This document shows, in pieces, positions 1 through 10,699 of a stretch of 64,000 nt of DNA. The stretch covers positions 44,223,702 through 44,287,701 of the forward strand of contig NC_085867.1 of the NCBI RefSeq assembly GCF_034702125.1, written 5' to 3'. The number at the start of each line of letters is the position of its first letter. Position 1 is the first letter of the stretch. A program made the translations under genes and the position numbers. Below the pieces are notes generated by a model. The model ran no database searches and was not told where the DNA came from. It saw only the letters and a program-made list of their open reading frames with translations. Source of the DNA: Engraulis encrasicolus. Taxonomy: Eukaryota > Chordata > Actinopteri > Clupeiformes > Engraulidae.

Positions 1-163
1 GCAGGGCACTCTGGACTCTGAGGTCAGGAGCAGAAATGATGCCCTGAGAGTCAAGAAGAAGATGGAGGGAGACCTCAATGAGATGGAGGTTCAGCTGAGC
101 CATTCTAACCGCCAGGCTTCTGAAGCTCAGAAGAGTCTGCGCACTGTCCAGGGTCAACTCAAG
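1..163 (+). CDS. Myosin heavy chain rod exon (5' partial)
   Basis: This exon encodes part of the light meromyosin coiled-coil tail of a class II (sarcomeric, fast-skeletal-type) myosin heavy chain, the motor that polymerises into muscle thick filaments. The frame starts at base 2 and gives 54 codons, beginning [20 protein letters not shown] and ending in VQGQLK. It shows the charged/hydrophobic heptad pattern and the conserved [12 protein letters not shown] block of sarcomeric myosins. A GT donor follows at 164. The exon runs off the left edge, so its acceptor is not seen. The next exon continues the same frame. Family membership is very secure; which fish myh paralogue it is cannot be decided from the tail alone. 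Confidence 0.95.
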
Positions 164-267
164 GTCCGTTATGGAAATAGAACTCCTTCAAGCTTTCATA
201 TTGCTTACTCCGAGCCAACATGACACAACCAGTAATATACTTTCCTATATATAACATAATTTATTAG

Positions 268-471
268 GACGCCCAATTGCACCTTGACGATGCCTTGAGG
301 GGACAGGAAGACATGAAGGAACAAGTTGCCATGGTGGAGCGCAGGAACGGTCTGATGGTGGCTGAGATTGAGGAGCTGAGAGCTGCCCTGGAACAGACAG
401 AGAGAGGCCGCAAAGTGGCTGAGACGGAGTTGGTTGATGCCAGCGAGCGTGTTGGGCTTCTGCACTCCCAG
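268..471 (+). CDS. Myosin heavy chain rod exon
   Basis: This exon has 68 codons, beginning [20 protein letters not shown] and ending GLLHSQ. It is flanked by an AG acceptor (266-267) and a GT donor (472-473), and both boundaries are phase 0, as in vertebrate sarcomeric myosin genes. It encodes the light meromyosin coiled coil with the conserved [20 protein letters not shown] and ERGRKVAE blocks. The reading frame is intact. The intron on its 3' side carries a TTAA-flanked MITE and a minisatellite that approaches the next acceptor. Assignment as myosin heavy chain is near certain; fast-skeletal type is inferred from sequence resemblance. Confidence 0.96.
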
Positions 472-580
472 GTAGAGAAAAAGAATCTCAACTCCATCAT
501 GACTGTCACTCTTCTGATCAGCTGGTTTCTTACCCCAAAAACACATTTTTTCAATGTAATCCAGTCAGGATGTTCCACCC

Positions 581-998
581 TTAAAGGGCAACTCCTGCCA
601 ATTTCAATGTACTGTTGTATTGCTCACGCTACCCTTGACTTGTCAGTACCCAGTGACGCCGCAGTTTTTGGCCCAGCCCTTTCCGAGATATGAGCTATTC
701 TAATGGGGGCAACTTTTGTTTACATTTTTTAAAAAAATGAGCATAGGCCTACTCCAAATATTTTCCCAAAAGGTATTGCTGTTTGGTAGCTGTCTGCTGA
801 TGTTGCATAACCTTTTGGATGTTTTTGGGAATAAATAAAAATGTTTTTTTGAAATGTAAACAAAAGTTGCCCCCATTAGAATAGCTCCTATATCGGAAAG
901 GGCTGAGCCAACAAATGCGGCGTCACCGGGTAATGACAAGTCAAGGGTAGCATGAGCAATACAACAGCACATTGAAATTGGCAGGAGTTGCCCTTTAA
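581..998. mobile_element. TTAA-flanked palindromic MITE in myosin intron
   Basis: The two ends are inverted copies. The left end starts TTAAAGGGCAACTCCTGCC and the right end is its reverse complement, ending in GCCCTTTAA. TTAA target duplications lie at 581-584 and 995-998. The arms stay similar for roughly 150 bp each, through CTGTTGTATTGCTCA and CCCCCATTAGAATAGCT, around a short AT-rich centre. There is no coding capacity. TTAA targets are typical of piggyBac and Kolobok superfamilies; which one mobilised this copy is not decidable here. Confidence 0.85.
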
Positions 999-1022
999 GC
1001 TTGCAAAGAATACTGCTTATTT

Positions 1023-1217
1023 TCTAGAGTCAAAGTCAATATTGTGTTTGTATTTTAGAACACAAGTCTATATTGTGTTTGTACTCTAGAAGTCTACAGG
1101 GTACATGTATATTATGGTTTGTGTTCTAGAACACAAGTCCATATTGTGTTTGTATTCTAGAAGTCTATATTGTGTTCGTATTCTAGAACACGAGTCTATA
1201 TTGTGTTTGTATTTTAG
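1023..1217 (+). repeat. Minisatellite built from an intron/exon junction
   Basis: About five degenerate units of roughly 26-40 bp (commonest step 31 bp) repeat the string TTTTAGAACACAAGTCTATA followed by TTGTGTTTG. Each unit contains an AG preceded by pyrimidines and followed by AACACAAGTCT. These are almost the first bases of the real exon that starts at 1218 (AACATAAGTCT). AG dinucleotides in this context occur near 1058, 1129, 1160, 1186 and at the true site, 1217. The array looks like amplified copies of the acceptor junction. Confidence 0.75.
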
Positions 1218-1343
1218 AACATAAGTCTGCTGAACACCAAGAAGAAGATGGAGGCTGACCTGGTCCAGATCCAAAGCGAAGTGGAGGATACTGTCCAGGA
1301 GGCCCGGAACGCTGAGGAGAAGGCCAAGAAGGCCATCACTGAT
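1218..1343 (+). CDS. Myosin heavy chain rod exon
   Basis: This exon has 42 codons, [20 protein letters not shown] to KKAITD, with an AG acceptor at 1216-1217 and a GT donor at 1344. It continues the light meromyosin coiled coil in phase 0. The family usually has [10 protein letters not shown] here, so the second residue (I for T) is a substitution. That change lies in the bases shared with the upstream minisatellite units, which themselves still carry ACA. The exon has no stop or frameshift. Splicing could in principle compete with the upstream repeated AG sites, which is inference from sequence only. Confidence 0.95.
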
Positions 1344-1596
1344 GTGAGCAATGTGGCACATCAAATATAACACATTGATGCTGGATGCTGCGTTTCGGCT
1401 GCATTGACCTAGGTGCATTGACCTAGCGACTGGAGCTTCAGCACTCAGCAGCAGGCTAATAAGATCTAAGATTTTTCCAAAAAGGGCTTAGGCATTTAGT
1501 AGGTATTTCTGCAGGTGCCTTAGGTTAAAATGGGTTAATTTGTCCATTTGGGACATACCTGCATTGTTGTCCTTTCATGGTAATCATGTGGCCTAG

Positions 1597-1650
1597 GTTG
1601 CCATGATGGCAGAGGAGCTGAAGAAGGAGCAGGAAACCATCGCCCATCTG
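1597..1650 (+). pseudogene. Partial duplicate of myosin exon
   Basis: Eighteen codons, [18 protein letters not shown], closely resemble the first 18 codons of the genuine exon at 1730 ([18 protein letters not shown]). They are preceded by CCTAG and followed by GTTGCT, so an acceptor and a weak donor-like GT are present in phase 0. The similarity stops abruptly after the CATCTG codons, and the rest of the exon is absent. Including these 18 residues would break the seven-residue heptad register of the rod, so normal use is unlikely. It is best read as an old partial exon duplication or gene-conversion scar from a paralogue. Confidence 0.8.
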
Positions 1651-1729
1651 GTTGCTCTATTAATTGTATATGTGTATGCAAATAAATATGTAGATCTATT
1701 CTAAAGAACTCTGATATTCCATAATCTAG

Positions 1730-1912
<183 letters not shown>

Positions 1913-1943
1913 TGATGCAAGTGGACCAATGGATCAGTATCAC

Positions 1944-4376
1944 TTAAAGGTGCCCTATTATGCTATTTAGAATAACTTTCATTGTTAATATTTTTGCTTT
2001 ACTGTGGTTAGTGGAGTTCATTTTGAATGATCACTTGTTTTCATGTCCATTATTTTTTATCATTGTGTACATGCACCCTACGCCGCCTGTTTGAAACGCG
2101 TGGAAGTGCAGAATGTTAGACCCTTCAACATTCTGAAATCTCGACGCAGCATGGAGCGTTTCATCAAGCATTCTATTACTAATATTACGTCAGCAGCACA
2201 GCTGTTTTTGACCTGGAATCCAACCCTGTAGCCTATGTCTAAAGTTGACAGCCAAATAGTTCACCCAATGTCCACAATTAATCTGAAAAGGACGCATCAT
2301 AAGTCCCACGTTGTTATTTGTGCACCTTGCTGTGTCATTTGCTGAAACCCAGTCCCTATCCAATGCGAGTCTTCCGTGCATGGGCTTCAGTTTGATTTCA
2401 AAATCGCTTGGGACAATTAGGCTGCCATTAATCTGAGAAAGGGTTGAAAGTGCTGGGTACAGGCTATTGCTTCCGATTTGAGGTTTCATGAAATAATACG
2501 CATATTGCATATGATGCGTAATAACGCGATTGTGACCATATTTAAAAAAAAAATAAAAAAAATAAAAAAAACGAATAGCCATCTGCGCTGTCTTGTTTAT
2601 TTCTGATATCCTGCGCTGAAGAATCTTTATCTCAAACATTATTAACGCAACAGTAGCCTAGGGGCCTGATCAGATCACATTCCCTTGTTAATGACAAGTT
2701 AACCTTCACAAAATAGGCTATCCAATGAGCTAATCATCTGCAATTGCTGTAGGCCTACACAGTTGAAAGGATAGGCCTATTAATTCAGCGAAGTTGTGGA
2801 CATTTTCTTCGCTCCCGCGGCAGCCCCCATCTGGCTGTCAAAGACGCAGTCCGAAATTTAAAGAGTGTGCCCAGTACGACAAGGGCACGACTTGTCGGAC
2901 TCAAACCTATCAATTCAACGTCTGTCAGTGATATCGTGACACCCTATTTGTGATATGAACTCCGTGTTCAAATTCGTCCTGTGGTCTATTTGCAAGTCAG
3001 ACTGATGAGCGCACGCGTTATTGGCTTTTAAAAATGAGTTCCTGTTTGCTCGTTGTCTGTAGGCCTAATGCACAATGGTGATAGGCTATGCTTCATAAAA
3101 ATACATTTCAAGGTATTTTCAGGTGCATGGTTTCATTTTAGTAACTGCATTTCTATTTAGTCCCCGGCAGAAATGATGCGCCCACTGGATTGGAAGCGCA
3201 ATGGGCAGTCCTCGATGGATTGGTTTCATACTGGGTCTTATAATAACGCCTAGGCCTAGTCTCGGTTTCGTGTTTTTTTTGTTCGCATTTATCGACAGGA
3301 CAGGATTTTTTTTATATAACAATAGGCCCTATCCGTTTCAGTTTCATTATTTTTGGCATGCCGCCCGACGACTCGACCAGTTTTAAACGACGTCAAGCCA
3401 ATATCCACGTTGCTCTTGCAGATATGATGAACAAAACTGCGTTGCATTTTAATTACTGAATTGTAGCCTAAGCATAGCCTATACTAACTGGCTAATCCTT
3501 GCCAACATTGCTGATGCAAACGGCTGCTGGTCATGTCGTGATACCTATTTGGATAACATCAGCGCACGTCTTCTAATTAATGTTATGCTTCAGGCGGCAA
3601 TACAAGTGTAGGGTTTTCACATCTTACCAAACAAAAGTTAGTCTTGCCAACAGCATATGCAAAACGGCCCTGAAGCGAATAGAGAGAGAAAGGAGAGATT
3701 CGAGTCTTTCACCCACTTGGAAGTGTTTTGGATTCGTTAACGCGTTCTGCCTGTTTTCGACCTTCCTCATTCAACTGTTTCTGACCCGTTAGGCCTACCA
3801 ACCGGTATTTTATCAATGTAAAATGCAGCTTTCATATCACAATGAAACAAAAATATATAACTTGGGCCACAGGTGAGTGTAGCCTCCAGTCTAGACCGAT
3901 GCTGTAGCCTATTGACGGAGCCGATTTATGAATTGAAAAAAAAAACATGCGTAATGCAATAAACTTGTGGATGGCGAAATCCTACACTATCCTTGTAGGC
4001 TACACACATCTCCATCACAATACTGTCAAATTCAGATAGGCCTAGGCTATGTGGCTGCGATGAACAAATGCGCATTAGGTCTACTGTCTCTGCAATTAAT
4101 AAATGGTCTGTGACATCGTCAACACTCCATCCCATAAGCAGCAATGTTAGGTACAGCATGACGTAGACCCGTACCGGAAACAAAAGCTATAGAATGTTGA
4201 AAACCCAACCACGCGTTCTCTGACAGTTGAGAAATAGCGTTCCTGCGGCAGAGAAATTCTCCCCCAAGAGGCCAATTTGTGAAATGCAGCTTTCACCAAG
4301 CTTTTACATACAACAGATGCTGTGTAACCCAATAAATGGGTAGTGGACATGAAAAAGCATAATAGGACCCCTTTAA
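1944..4376. mobile_element. 2.4-kb TTAA-flanked element in myosin intron
   Basis: The left end reads TTAAAGGTGCCCTATTATGC and the right end GCATAATAGGACCCCTTTAA. These form imperfect inverted termini bounded by TTAA at 1944-1947 and 4373-4376. The 2.4-kb interior has only short, biased open frames and no transposase motif I recognise, so this appears to be non-autonomous. TAGGCCTA-like strings are frequent inside it. TTAA targeting suggests piggyBac- or Kolobok-type mobilisation. It accounts for most of the intron between the exons at 1730 and 4535. Confidence 0.7.
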
Positions 4377-4534
4377 CACAATGCACACAACAGTGTCAGA
4401 AATGCAAGGTGGGTTTTATGCAGGCTGGGTTTTGTAGACTGAAAAAGGTTCTGGGCAGGATTAACAAATAAAGAGAGTGTATTATGCTTTAATGCTACAG
4501 ATTATACTGATTATTCAACTGTTTGTTCCTTCAG

Positions 4535-4639
4535 GTCCGTGAGCTGGAGGCTGAGATCGATGGTGAGCAAAAACGTGGTGCCGATGCCATCAAGGGAGTC
4601 CGCAAGTACGAGAGGAGGGTCAAGGAACTCACCTACCAG
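4535..4639 (+). CDS. Myosin heavy chain rod exon
   Basis: This exon has 35 codons, [20 protein letters not shown] to VKELTYQ, with an acceptor TTCAG at 4530-4534 preceded by a pyrimidine-rich tract and a GTACAT donor at 4640. It matches the conserved light meromyosin segment with the [12 protein letters not shown] signature. It is phase 0 and intact. It follows directly in frame on the exon ending at 1900 once the intron is removed, and the next exon starts with the expected TEEDKKN. Confidence 0.97.
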
Positions 4640-4811
4640 GTACATACCTGGGGTGGATTTCTCGAAACCAAAGTTGCTTACTACATTACCTACTTTGATG
4701 TTTTCCATGCATTTTCCCATTGGCAACTACCGAAGTTGCTAACAGGCTAACAACTTCTCTTTTGAGAAATGCACCCCTGTACAGCATTACAAATTCCACT
4801 CATATTACTGT

Positions 4812-5280
4812 TGGGGACGAGCAGTCATGGGTAAGTGATTAGGGCGTCAGACTTGTAGCCCAAGCGTTGCAGGTTCAACTCCTGAACCACCAAGTTGGTG
4901 GGGGGAAATCATTATCCAGTGCTCTACCCCATCATCCTCCATGACTGAGGTGCCCTGAGCACGGTCCCTGCCGCCGCACTGCTCCCTTTGGGCGCTATTG
5001 GGGGCTGTCCCCTTGCATGGGTGGGGCATAAATGCAATTCCATTGTGTGCAGTGTGCACACAACAATGGGAGTTGGAGTACACTAGAATGTCATATTCAT
5101 AACAAAAAAATGAGGACCTATCGTGGTCTAACAATAGGGAACAAGGCTACTACGCCGGCGACCCGGGGTCCTTCCCTGACCCACACTCATTTCCTGTCCC
5201 TCTCTCCCTGTCCTATCACTAGAAAGGCACAAAAAGCCCTAAAAAAATCTTATAACAAAAACAAGAAGTGAGCCGCTGAT
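4812..5280 (+). mobile_element. tRNA-derived SINE-like repeat in myosin intron
   Basis: A box A-like stretch (GGGTAAGTGATTAGGGC, near 4830) and a box B-like GGTTCAACTCC (4871-4881) are spaced as in a tRNA-derived RNA polymerase III promoter. An unrelated body and an A-rich tail (AAAAACAAGAAG) follow. No tRNA acceptor stem closes, so this is a retroposon and not a tRNA gene. It sits in the sense orientation between the exons at 4535 and 5340. The exact family is not identified. Confidence 0.6.
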
Positions 5281-5339
5281 AATGTTCCATCAATTAAGCA
5301 TGTTCCATCAATTAAGTACAGGTATGTGTTTCATTTTAG

Positions 5340-5435
5340 ACTGAGGAGGACAAGAAGAACATGTTAAGACTCCAGGATCTGGTCGACAAGCTGCAGCTGA
5401 AGGTCAAGGCCTATAAGAGACAGGCAGAAGAGTCT
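5340..5435 (+). CDS. Myosin heavy chain rod exon
   Basis: This exon has 32 codons, [20 protein letters not shown] to YKRQAEES, with the acceptor TTTTAG at 5334-5339 and the donor GTAAGT at 5436. The segment TEEDKKN...[21 protein letters not shown] is one of the most conserved pieces of the sarcomeric myosin tail, within the assembly-competence part of light meromyosin. It is phase 0 and intact. The final residue is S where A is commoner in relatives. Confidence 0.97.
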
Positions 5436-5585
5436 GTAAGTAATACAGTTTTTAATACATTTTTAAAAAAGCATTTGTCTTATTTATTTTATTTATTTTT
5501 ATGTATTTTGTCCATATATAATAAACTAAGGGAGAGTCTTATTAAAATTGTCATCATTATTTATTGCTATGCATTCTTGCAACAG

Positions 5586-5717
5586 GAGGAGCAAGCCAAC
5601 GCCCACCTCTCCAAGCTGAGGAAGGTGCAGCACGAGCTGGAGGAGGCTGAGGAGCGCGCTGACATTGCTGAGTCCCAGGTCAACAAGATCAGGGCCAAGA
5701 CCCGCGATGGTGGAAAG
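5586..5717 (+). CDS. Myosin heavy chain penultimate rod exon
   Basis: This exon has 44 codons, [20 protein letters not shown] to RAKTRDGGK, with the acceptor AACAG at 5581-5585 and the donor GTAAAG at 5718. In sarcomeric myosins the coiled coil ends just after [18 protein letters not shown] short last exon then encodes the non-helical tailpiece and the stop. Here the open frame would run only six more codons past the donor to a TGA, so splicing is expected. I looked downstream for a terminal exon and did not find a convincing one. A 6.7-kb transposon begins only about 95 bp after this donor, so the true last exon may be displaced, missed because it is tiny, or lost. Confidence 0.95.
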
Positions 5718-5812
5718 GTAAAGAAGGTTTTTTTCTGATGGAAAAGTGATATTGCAAATAGATCTTAGTTTTGTCTGTTTCTATATCATCCTCATAGCAG
5801 TTTCTCCCATAT

Positions 5813-6470
5813 AGGCTAGTGACAATGGCCCCAACATTTTGAGACACCCCAACCGGAGGTAGAACCAAACCTAACAATGTTTTTCCTCATCTCTAAGGTC
5901 TCCCATACATGAAATTGATTCTTAGCCAAAATGATTTTACTGCTAAGCCTAAAAAATGTACACATTTTCATAAGCACCTCCAAACCAAAAAAGCACCAAA
6001 AATGTGACCTCTCCGTATGGGAGTAATGACATAAAAACTCATGTAGAAAATGAACAGAAACTCTGAGAGCTTTGAAATTAGGTATGCTGGTCCCCAAGGG
6101 CCAGATGTATCTGGTAGAAGTGGTTGGATGTAGATATCTTGAAAAATGAAGTAGATATAGGCCTCTAATCACACACCTGAAATAGGCGGAAATGAGAAAA
6201 AAATGATATCTATACAGAATGTAATCATTTACTTTGTAATTGCTTTGTCAGACAATGTCATATGCACACATATTATAGCTTGTTGGAAAGGGGAGATTGT
6301 ACTGAATCTAGCAATACCAAATATGTATATATATTGTGAATATTGAAGATGGTATATCGCTCAATGTATGAGGTGTCCAGAATGAAAGACATCTAAATGG
6401 AGATAGAAACCCTATTTCAATGCATTTTGGTGATGAGAGGAATGCTCGCAACCTCTACAACATATCATTC
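5813..6470. repeat. Left long inverted repeat arm
   Basis: This arm is the inverted counterpart of 11868-12527. A distinctive shared block is the run through GAGGTAGAACCAAACCTAAC near the outer end. An inner shared block covers CCAGAATGAAAGACATCTAA. The arm gives an open frame on the minus strand whose mirror lies on the plus strand in the other arm; that frame is a by-product of the repeat and no known protein was recognised. Confidence 0.8.
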
Positions 6471-6887
6471 AATGTATGAGGTGTCCAAAAAAGACAAATA
6501 AAATGAACCAGTCCATGTAGATATACAAGTTTAAAGGTAAGTAATTAATACACCTTCGTGGTGCTGTAGTTAAGCATAGTGTATTTCAGTAGGCCTATAA
6601 TATACCAAATAGAGTGTCATACAACACAGCGAGGGAACTTCTATGGCATAAGGATGTTTGTTCTTCAATTTTCCTTACAATAATATAGTGTACCACCATA
6701 GATACACTGTACCGTAACATTGCACTACTGTGTGGAATTGATAAGCCCAAAGCACCTATTCTAAAAGGCCATTTTCTGGTCAGCCTTTGACATTGGCTAC
6801 ATTTCACTGTCAATCATTCACATAATTATTAGTGACAACATGGCTTACATTTGGACAGTCAGGAAAGGAGCCAGAGATAGAACTATG

Positions 6888-8332
6888 TACAAACCCCAAC
6901 TCCGGTGAAGTTGGGACGTTTGGTAAACAGTGAATAAAATCAAAATGCTATCATTTTCAAAACATTCAATTTATTCATTAGATGGAGAATAGTGAAAAGA
7001 CAACATATTAAGTGTTAAAACCGAGAAAAAATATTGTTTTGGGGGACATATGTACTCATTTCTAATTTGACAAATCCAACACGTCTCAAAAGAGTTGGGA
7101 CGGGGACAATAAATGGCAGCAAATGTCGAGGAAGACTAAAAACAAAACAAAAGACAACACTTAACCGTTAAATACATTAACCGATGAGATTATTTTATAT
7201 AAAAACAGTGCTCATTCCTATCTTGGGCATGATTTCAACAGCTTAAATGGTGGGTGTATTCCTTGTCATGTTTTGCAATGTTTTCCTTTCTGTAGTGCTT
7301 ACAGTGTGACAGGTCTTGAACAAAAGCCAGCCATTTTATCACCTGCTGGTCCTTATGATGGAGCCAAACTGTTAAAACATAGTAGAGAATGCAATTTGTC
7401 CTTACTATGTGGCAGTAATGGAAGATCTCCCTTCAAAATATAATGCATGAGTGGCTTTTTATGCTGTTTAAAACCCATTTATACCATTCAGCACTGTATT
7501 TAACTCTACAGATGAGTGAGAACATCTTAACCAATGCACTACTGCACTCGCATGCCATCATGGAGGCTGACTTTTGAAGTTAGCACTAACACAAGTTGGA
7601 TGGTCCATTTTCACTGTAGCACAGGATGTGCAATGCTCTATTATTGTCAAAAAGAATGGACTTCTACAACTTCTGCTGACTTCTGTAAGCAAAGGACAGT
7701 TTCCTTTGTCTTCTGGGTCTATTTCAAGTGAGCTCAAGTGCTTAGGAGAATGTTACACCCCTGTATCATTTGCACGCATTAAGCATTCTTAATATGGTAC
7801 ATTTTCAATAGCTGTAATTCTTGGAGAGCTAGAGTGAGACTACACCCAATATATATTTCATGATGTTATGAACCTATACAATGATTTTAATAACAAAAAT
7901 ATGGCTTATATACACTCTATCATGGTAAATCAAAGGGAATTCAGAATGTAATAACTATGGTACTTATTCCCTCTGCATCTTTAATTCTGAGTGACTCAGC
8001 CTCTCTGTGATGATCTTAAACCTGGACACCTATATTGTCCGTCAGTACAATTCATTTTGAAATGTTCTTCCTTGTTGTTTTATCTTATTTGGATGTTTAC
8101 TAAATTTCACTGATCCCCGTCCCAACTTATTTGAGACGTGTTGGATTTATCAAATTAGAAATGAGTACATATGTCCCCCAAAACAATATTTTTTCTCGGT
8201 TTTAACACTGAATATGTTGTCTTTTCACTATTCTCCATCTAATAAATAGATTAAATGTTTTGAAAATAATAGCATTTTGATTTTATTCACTGTTTACCAA
8301 ACGTCCCAACTTCACCGGAGTTGAGGTTTGTA
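6888..8332. mobile_element. Tc1/mariner-like non-autonomous element, copy 1 (uninterrupted)
   Basis: Terminal inverted repeats of about 220 bp begin ACAAACCCCAACTCCGGTGA after the TA target and run inward to the block CACGTCTCAAA...GTTGGGACGGGG. The copy is bounded by TA at 6888-6889 and 8331-8332. The terminal sequence resembles a Tc1-like family common in fish genomes (recalled, not searched). The interior of about 1 kb has no intact transposase. This uninterrupted copy is the reference that reveals the insertions in the second copy (34863-48774), which matches it in reverse complement. Confidence 0.8.
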
Positions 8333-8944
8333 CTATATTTTTTGAACACAGGCATTTCTGTCCTTCACAAAAATGAAAACAGAGAAAACAAATGCATACA
8401 AATTATAAGGATACAAGGAGAGTATTATGCTACAGTCCTTAAAACAAAACATTGAGAACAGCTTTGTCTGAATTTAAAACTACAATCATGGAAAACTTTT
8501 GGAGGGTTTGCCCTTGACATGGATTTGTTTATCTCGGCCTACTATCTGGAAAAAGCTTAACAGCACAATTTGATACTTGGTACCAACAACAAGCCTTTCT
8601 CCTGAGATCTTAGAAGTAGGCCTAGTTGTTACTGCATTAGATAGCTGAGACCCATCCAATTGAATGTTTTAAACATTGCATTACATTTTCCTGACAGTTT
8701 TATCTAAAGTTACTTACAAAACATATAATAAACGGCAACAAAGAAACAGGGTGTCGGGAAAATACAGAGCACAGGCATACTGTAAGTTCAGAGGGATGAC
8801 CAAACGCTTGTGTCAGCTGGTAACTTGTCCGACTATTGGGGATTAAGTTACCTTCTATTAGAAGGCAATGCCAGACCGTTTGTGTTTCAGTATCATGAAG
8901 CAACATTAGCCTACATTTTAACAGTTCCTTCCAGTGGATAATTG
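8333..8944. other. Non-coding stretch, nothing recognised
   Basis: This AT-rich sequence lies between the Tc1-like copy and the hAT MITE. A short open frame on the minus strand (8700-9017) overlaps the MITE and shows no domain or codon pattern suggesting a gene. Confidence 0.5.
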
Positions 8945-9172
8945 CGCTAGTCCATTGCTTCCCAACCTTTTTCAACTTGGGGCCCACTCGAAATTGTCCA
9001 AAATGTTCGGGGCCCACCTCTGTCCCAATTAAGAATAAAACTCAAATAAATCAACAACAACACACCAAAATATGATTATAATTTGTAGAAAATGATTTCA
9101 AGGCCCACTTGGAATACCTTCAGGGCTCACCAGTGGGCCCCGGCCCATAGGTTGGGAATCACTGCGCTAGTC
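8945..9172. mobile_element. hAT MITE with 8-bp target duplication
   Basis: The inverted ends CATTGCTTCCCAACC (from 8953) and GGTTGGGAATCACTG (to 9164) enclose 212 bp of GGGCCC-rich non-coding sequence. The 8-bp duplication CGCTAGTC is exact at 8945-8952 and 9165-9172. Eight-base duplications and CA...TG ends are hAT hallmarks. No protein is encoded. Confidence 0.88.
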
Positions 9173-10699
9173 ATTGAGCAAAATTGTGGCATGTCATAGA
9201 ACCTGAGTTGCATATTGGGTCAGGTACTGTCTGATTTTCTGTAAAACACCACTAAGTAAATGAGGTGATGTATTCAGAAAATTATACGCAGTCATCAATA
9301 ATACCACCAAGGTTTATTGCAACCGTTTGGTGTGGTAACAGTGGTCAACCTTGTGTACAGATTGATATAATGGCAGATGATGATGGTGGTCCTCCATCCA
9401 TGTGAACAGGTCAAGACAACTGTTTATTGTCTGCATAGCAGGGATACGAGAAGCAAGGGGAGTATAACATCACCCAGTGAGATAATATACAGTATAAATG
9501 GCAAAGAGAGGAGGGACCTGCACAGAATATCTTGACACCCCTGAGGGGATTTGAGTTGAGGACAGTTATCATGTCCACCATGACATACTAAAGGAATGCC
9601 CAGTGTTGAAGGATTTCAACTTAGAGCGGTCTGCACCTGATGCCCATGTTTAAGAGTATAGTATGGAGTGTGCTTTGACTAACTGTATTGAAGTAGAGTA
9701 GAGTAAATGCAGAGTTAGGTGGTCTGTCCCTTTTGCTCTCATAAACCTTATTCACAATAAATTGTACTTATTGAAAGCAATGCGCTAGAGAGAACATAAT
9801 CTGTCATGTATGTGTAACAGAGGCTAACTAGCAGAGTTGGCGTGGAACGTTAGTAAACCTCCCTCCCAATAGCCTCATCACAGTGTTGATGCCGTTGGGC
9901 TGGGGGACCGGTCCTTTAGCCCAGCGTTACCCTACTGTGCCTACCATTTCCGAGCCGTTGTAGTTGACGAGGTGACAGGTTCGCGTCCCCAAGGGGGACG
10001 GACTGTGCAAGACGACCTCCGCACATATGTAATTGCTAAACCAGAGACCAAGATAGAAGATGTCAGATTTCCATCACTCTTCTCTCTATCTTCATGTGGT
10101 TCACCTGTTTCTCCCTGGTCCAGCCAAACTCTTTGTTTAGCTGCAGTACATGATGTAGCAGCTGGATTGAATTGGAGTTAAATTGAGTGGAGGCAGAGGC
10201 AGGCTTAGTGACTGTTGAAATGTAGTTCACCATCAATTCATAAGGACAATAATGTATTTGACAGTGTCATTTGTTTTAAGTCCCTTATTTTCATGAACAG
10301 GCCATATCCATACCTCTCATCCAATTTGCCAATAATGACTTGCCAAAATTATATTCTAAAAAAACCCCCACAGTGTTATCTGAGACCAGATGAAGGAAAC
10401 CGTGAGACATCCTAGTTCTTGGTCAATACAGCCATAGGCATTAGTCATTAGGTGTAATAGATATGGCGATGTATAACTGTACTAACACTTAATGGCAGTG
10501 TCATGGCAGGAAAAGGCCGATACAGGCAGAAAGTGGGTTAGTAAAACTATGAAGCCATTCATTGGATATATTTGCTATTCCTCATCCCTTTTTATTACAG
10601 TTGGCTCGTGAAATAAAATTCTGAAGCTACACTATATTTAAAAAGCTTTTGCTGGCTACAGTCAGACACAATCACATATCAAATTAAATATACAAACAC
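9173..10699. other. Non-coding; possible SINE-like segment at 9833-10185
   Basis: No gene is seen. Within it, GGGCTGGGGGACCGGTCCTT near 9900 and a box B-like GGTTCGCGTCCCC near 9978 suggest a tRNA-like or SINE-derived piece. No box A could be placed convincingly and no tRNA fold closes. The rest is AT-rich unique-looking sequence. Confidence 0.4.

Noticed and set aside
2190..2639. 149-residue minus-strand ORF in the myosin intron
   Set aside because: Contains a translated A/T homopolymer (FFYFFYFFF), lies inside a TTAA element and has no recognisable motif.
4825..4890. tRNA gene in the myosin intron
   Set aside because: Boxes are degenerate, no cloverleaf closes and the sequence continues into a SINE-like body.
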